From an uncultured Desulfobacterales bacterium (GTDB lineage: Bacteria; Desulfobacterota; Desulfobacteria; Desulfobacterales; G020354645): a stretch of 6,025 bases of DNA. Where the stretch lies: positions 17,690 to 23,714 of the forward strand of contig CAMYNZ010000024.1 in the NCBI GenBank assembly GCA_947259865.1, written 5' to 3'. The notes beneath the pieces are model-generated. The model ran no database searches, was not told the DNA's origin, and was given only the letters and a program-made list of their open reading frames with translations. Below, in pieces: positions 5,144 through 6,025 of this stretch. Every line of letters begins with the position of its first letter. The stretch's first letter is position 1. The position numbers and the translations under genes were made by a program.

Positions 5144-6025
5144 ACCCAAAAAATTCATCGTTTCACACGCTCCCTTCTGGCATAACGGAAGCAGCGTTAA
5201 TGAAAGATATTATAATATCATTCTTGCGGCCCTGCCGGCCATCGTGCTGGGTATCACACAGTACGGTATACCGGCACTGGCCGTGATAGCCCTGTCCGTG
5301 TCATCGGCGATTTTCTGGGAACTGGCTATAAACCATTTGACCCGCCGACCCATCACCATCGCTGACGGTAACGCCGCATTTATCGGACTCCTGCTGGCAA
5401 TGGTTTTGCCGGCAACCACACCATGGTGGGCGGTGCTCACCGGAACCTTTATTGCCGTTGTCGTCGGCAAACAGATATTCGGAGGCATCGGCAGCAACGC
5501 TTTCAACCCGGTAATGCTTGCATTGGCAATGCTGATGGTCTCCTGGAAAGAACTTTTTGATTTTGACCAGGCGCTGTTAAACTACGACCTTGATATGGTT
5601 ATGGTATATCCGCTGGCCGCTGTTAAAAATTTTGGTGTTGAAGCAATTGATTCCTTCAAACCATGGGACCTTCTGCTGGGCAGACAAAGCGGTGCTATCG
5701 GGTCTACATTCGGGTTGGGCCTGATTGCGGGTGGCGTCTACCTGATCATACGGGGATATATCCGCTGGGAGGTATCGATCTCCTTTTTATTGGGTATATT
5801 TTTAACGGCCGGGATTTTCTATCTGAGCGCTCCAGAGCGCTTCGCAGGACCGATGTTTCACCTCTTCACCGGTTATACATTAATCGGTGCATTTTTTCTA
5901 GCAACCGAGGATTCATCGTCACCGGTCAATTTCATTCCAATGCTTATTTACGGCGCTGCCGGCGGTATAATGACCGTGCTTATCCGAAACATTGGCGCCC
6001 ATATAGACGGTGTGGTCTATGCGAT
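5136..6025 (+). CDS. rnfD: Electron transport complex subunit RnfD (3' end missing)
   Basis: RnfD is an integral membrane subunit of Rnf that carries a covalently bound FMN and belongs to the NqrB/RnfD family; it helps couple electron flow to Na+ or H+ movement. The ATG at 5136 overlaps the rnfC stop and has a good ribosome binding site. The 296 visible codons begin with a short hydrophilic segment, then hydrophobic stretches at about 27-67, 80-111, 123-136, 191-206, 213-231, 240-256 and 266-285. Family motifs seen are GGIGSNAFNP (116-125), the flavin-site region SGAIGST (185-191), and FLATEDSSSP (254-263). Thr191 is the likely FMN-phosphate acceptor, by analogy with RnfD proteins carrying an IGET-type motif. 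The frame stays open to the window edge, ending in DGVVYA, close to the family's usual C-terminus, so only about 30-40 residues are probably missing. rnfG should follow. Confidence 0.94.
   Translation, partial: MDRPKKFIVSHAPFWHNGSSVNERYYNIILAALPAIVLGITQYGIPALAVIALSVSSAIFWELAINHLTRRPITIADGNAAFIGLLLAMVLPATTPWWAVLTGTFIAVVVGKQIFGGIGSNAFNPVMLALAMLMVSWKELFDFDQALLNYDLDMVMVYPLAAVKNFGVEAIDSFKPWDLLLGRQSGAIGSTFGLGLIAGGVYLIIRGYIRWEVSISFLLGIFLTAGIFYLSAPERFAGPMFHLFTGYTLIGAFFLATEDSSSPVNFIPMLIYGAAGGIMTVLIRNIGAHIDGVVYA

Noticed and set aside
5210..5506. Minus-strand frame opposite rnfD
   Set aside because: The + strand frame here is unmistakably RnfD; the antisense product has no supporting features.

Overview
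All recognisable genes in this window lie on the + strand: the end of a cell-division gene, a radical SAM gene, then the first three genes of a cytochrome-linked Rnf operon. A low-potential multiheme c-type cytochrome directly ahead of rnfC, and an FtsZ with a Gram-negative-type C-terminal tail, suggest an anaerobic Desulfobacterota (sulfate-reducer-like, formerly deltaproteobacterial) bacterium. That placement is inference from gene content; the window has no rRNA or other marker that fixes the taxon.

Layout: nt 1-1003 holds ftsZ, missing roughly its first 65 residues because the window begins inside the gene. A 120-nt spacer with a strong hairpin follows. Nt 1124-2869 encodes a 581-residue B12-binding-type radical SAM protein. 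A long spacer (2870-3346) has no convincing gene but contains several inverted repeats, the largest just before a T7 tract. Nt 3347-3805 encodes a membrane-anchored or exported pentaheme cytochrome. Nt 3860-5143 is rnfC and 5136-6025 is rnfD, which runs off the right edge; rnfC and rnfD overlap by 8 nt.

The cytochrome, RnfC and RnfD probably form one transcription unit, with rnfG, E, A and B expected beyond the edge. The likely role is to exchange electrons between cytoplasmic ferredoxin and a periplasmic cytochrome c pool, coupled to ion movement across the membrane. The RnfC here keeps both [4Fe-4S] motifs and the C-terminal family signatures but lacks the glycine-rich FMN/NADH-binding motifs of classical RnfC. 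This raises the possibility that the complex works mainly with cytochrome rather than NAD. The other notable item is FtsZ, whose tail carries two copies of the partner-binding peptide. I did not find a clearly new multi-gene system; the strongest leads are these two protein features and the structured spacer before the cytochrome.
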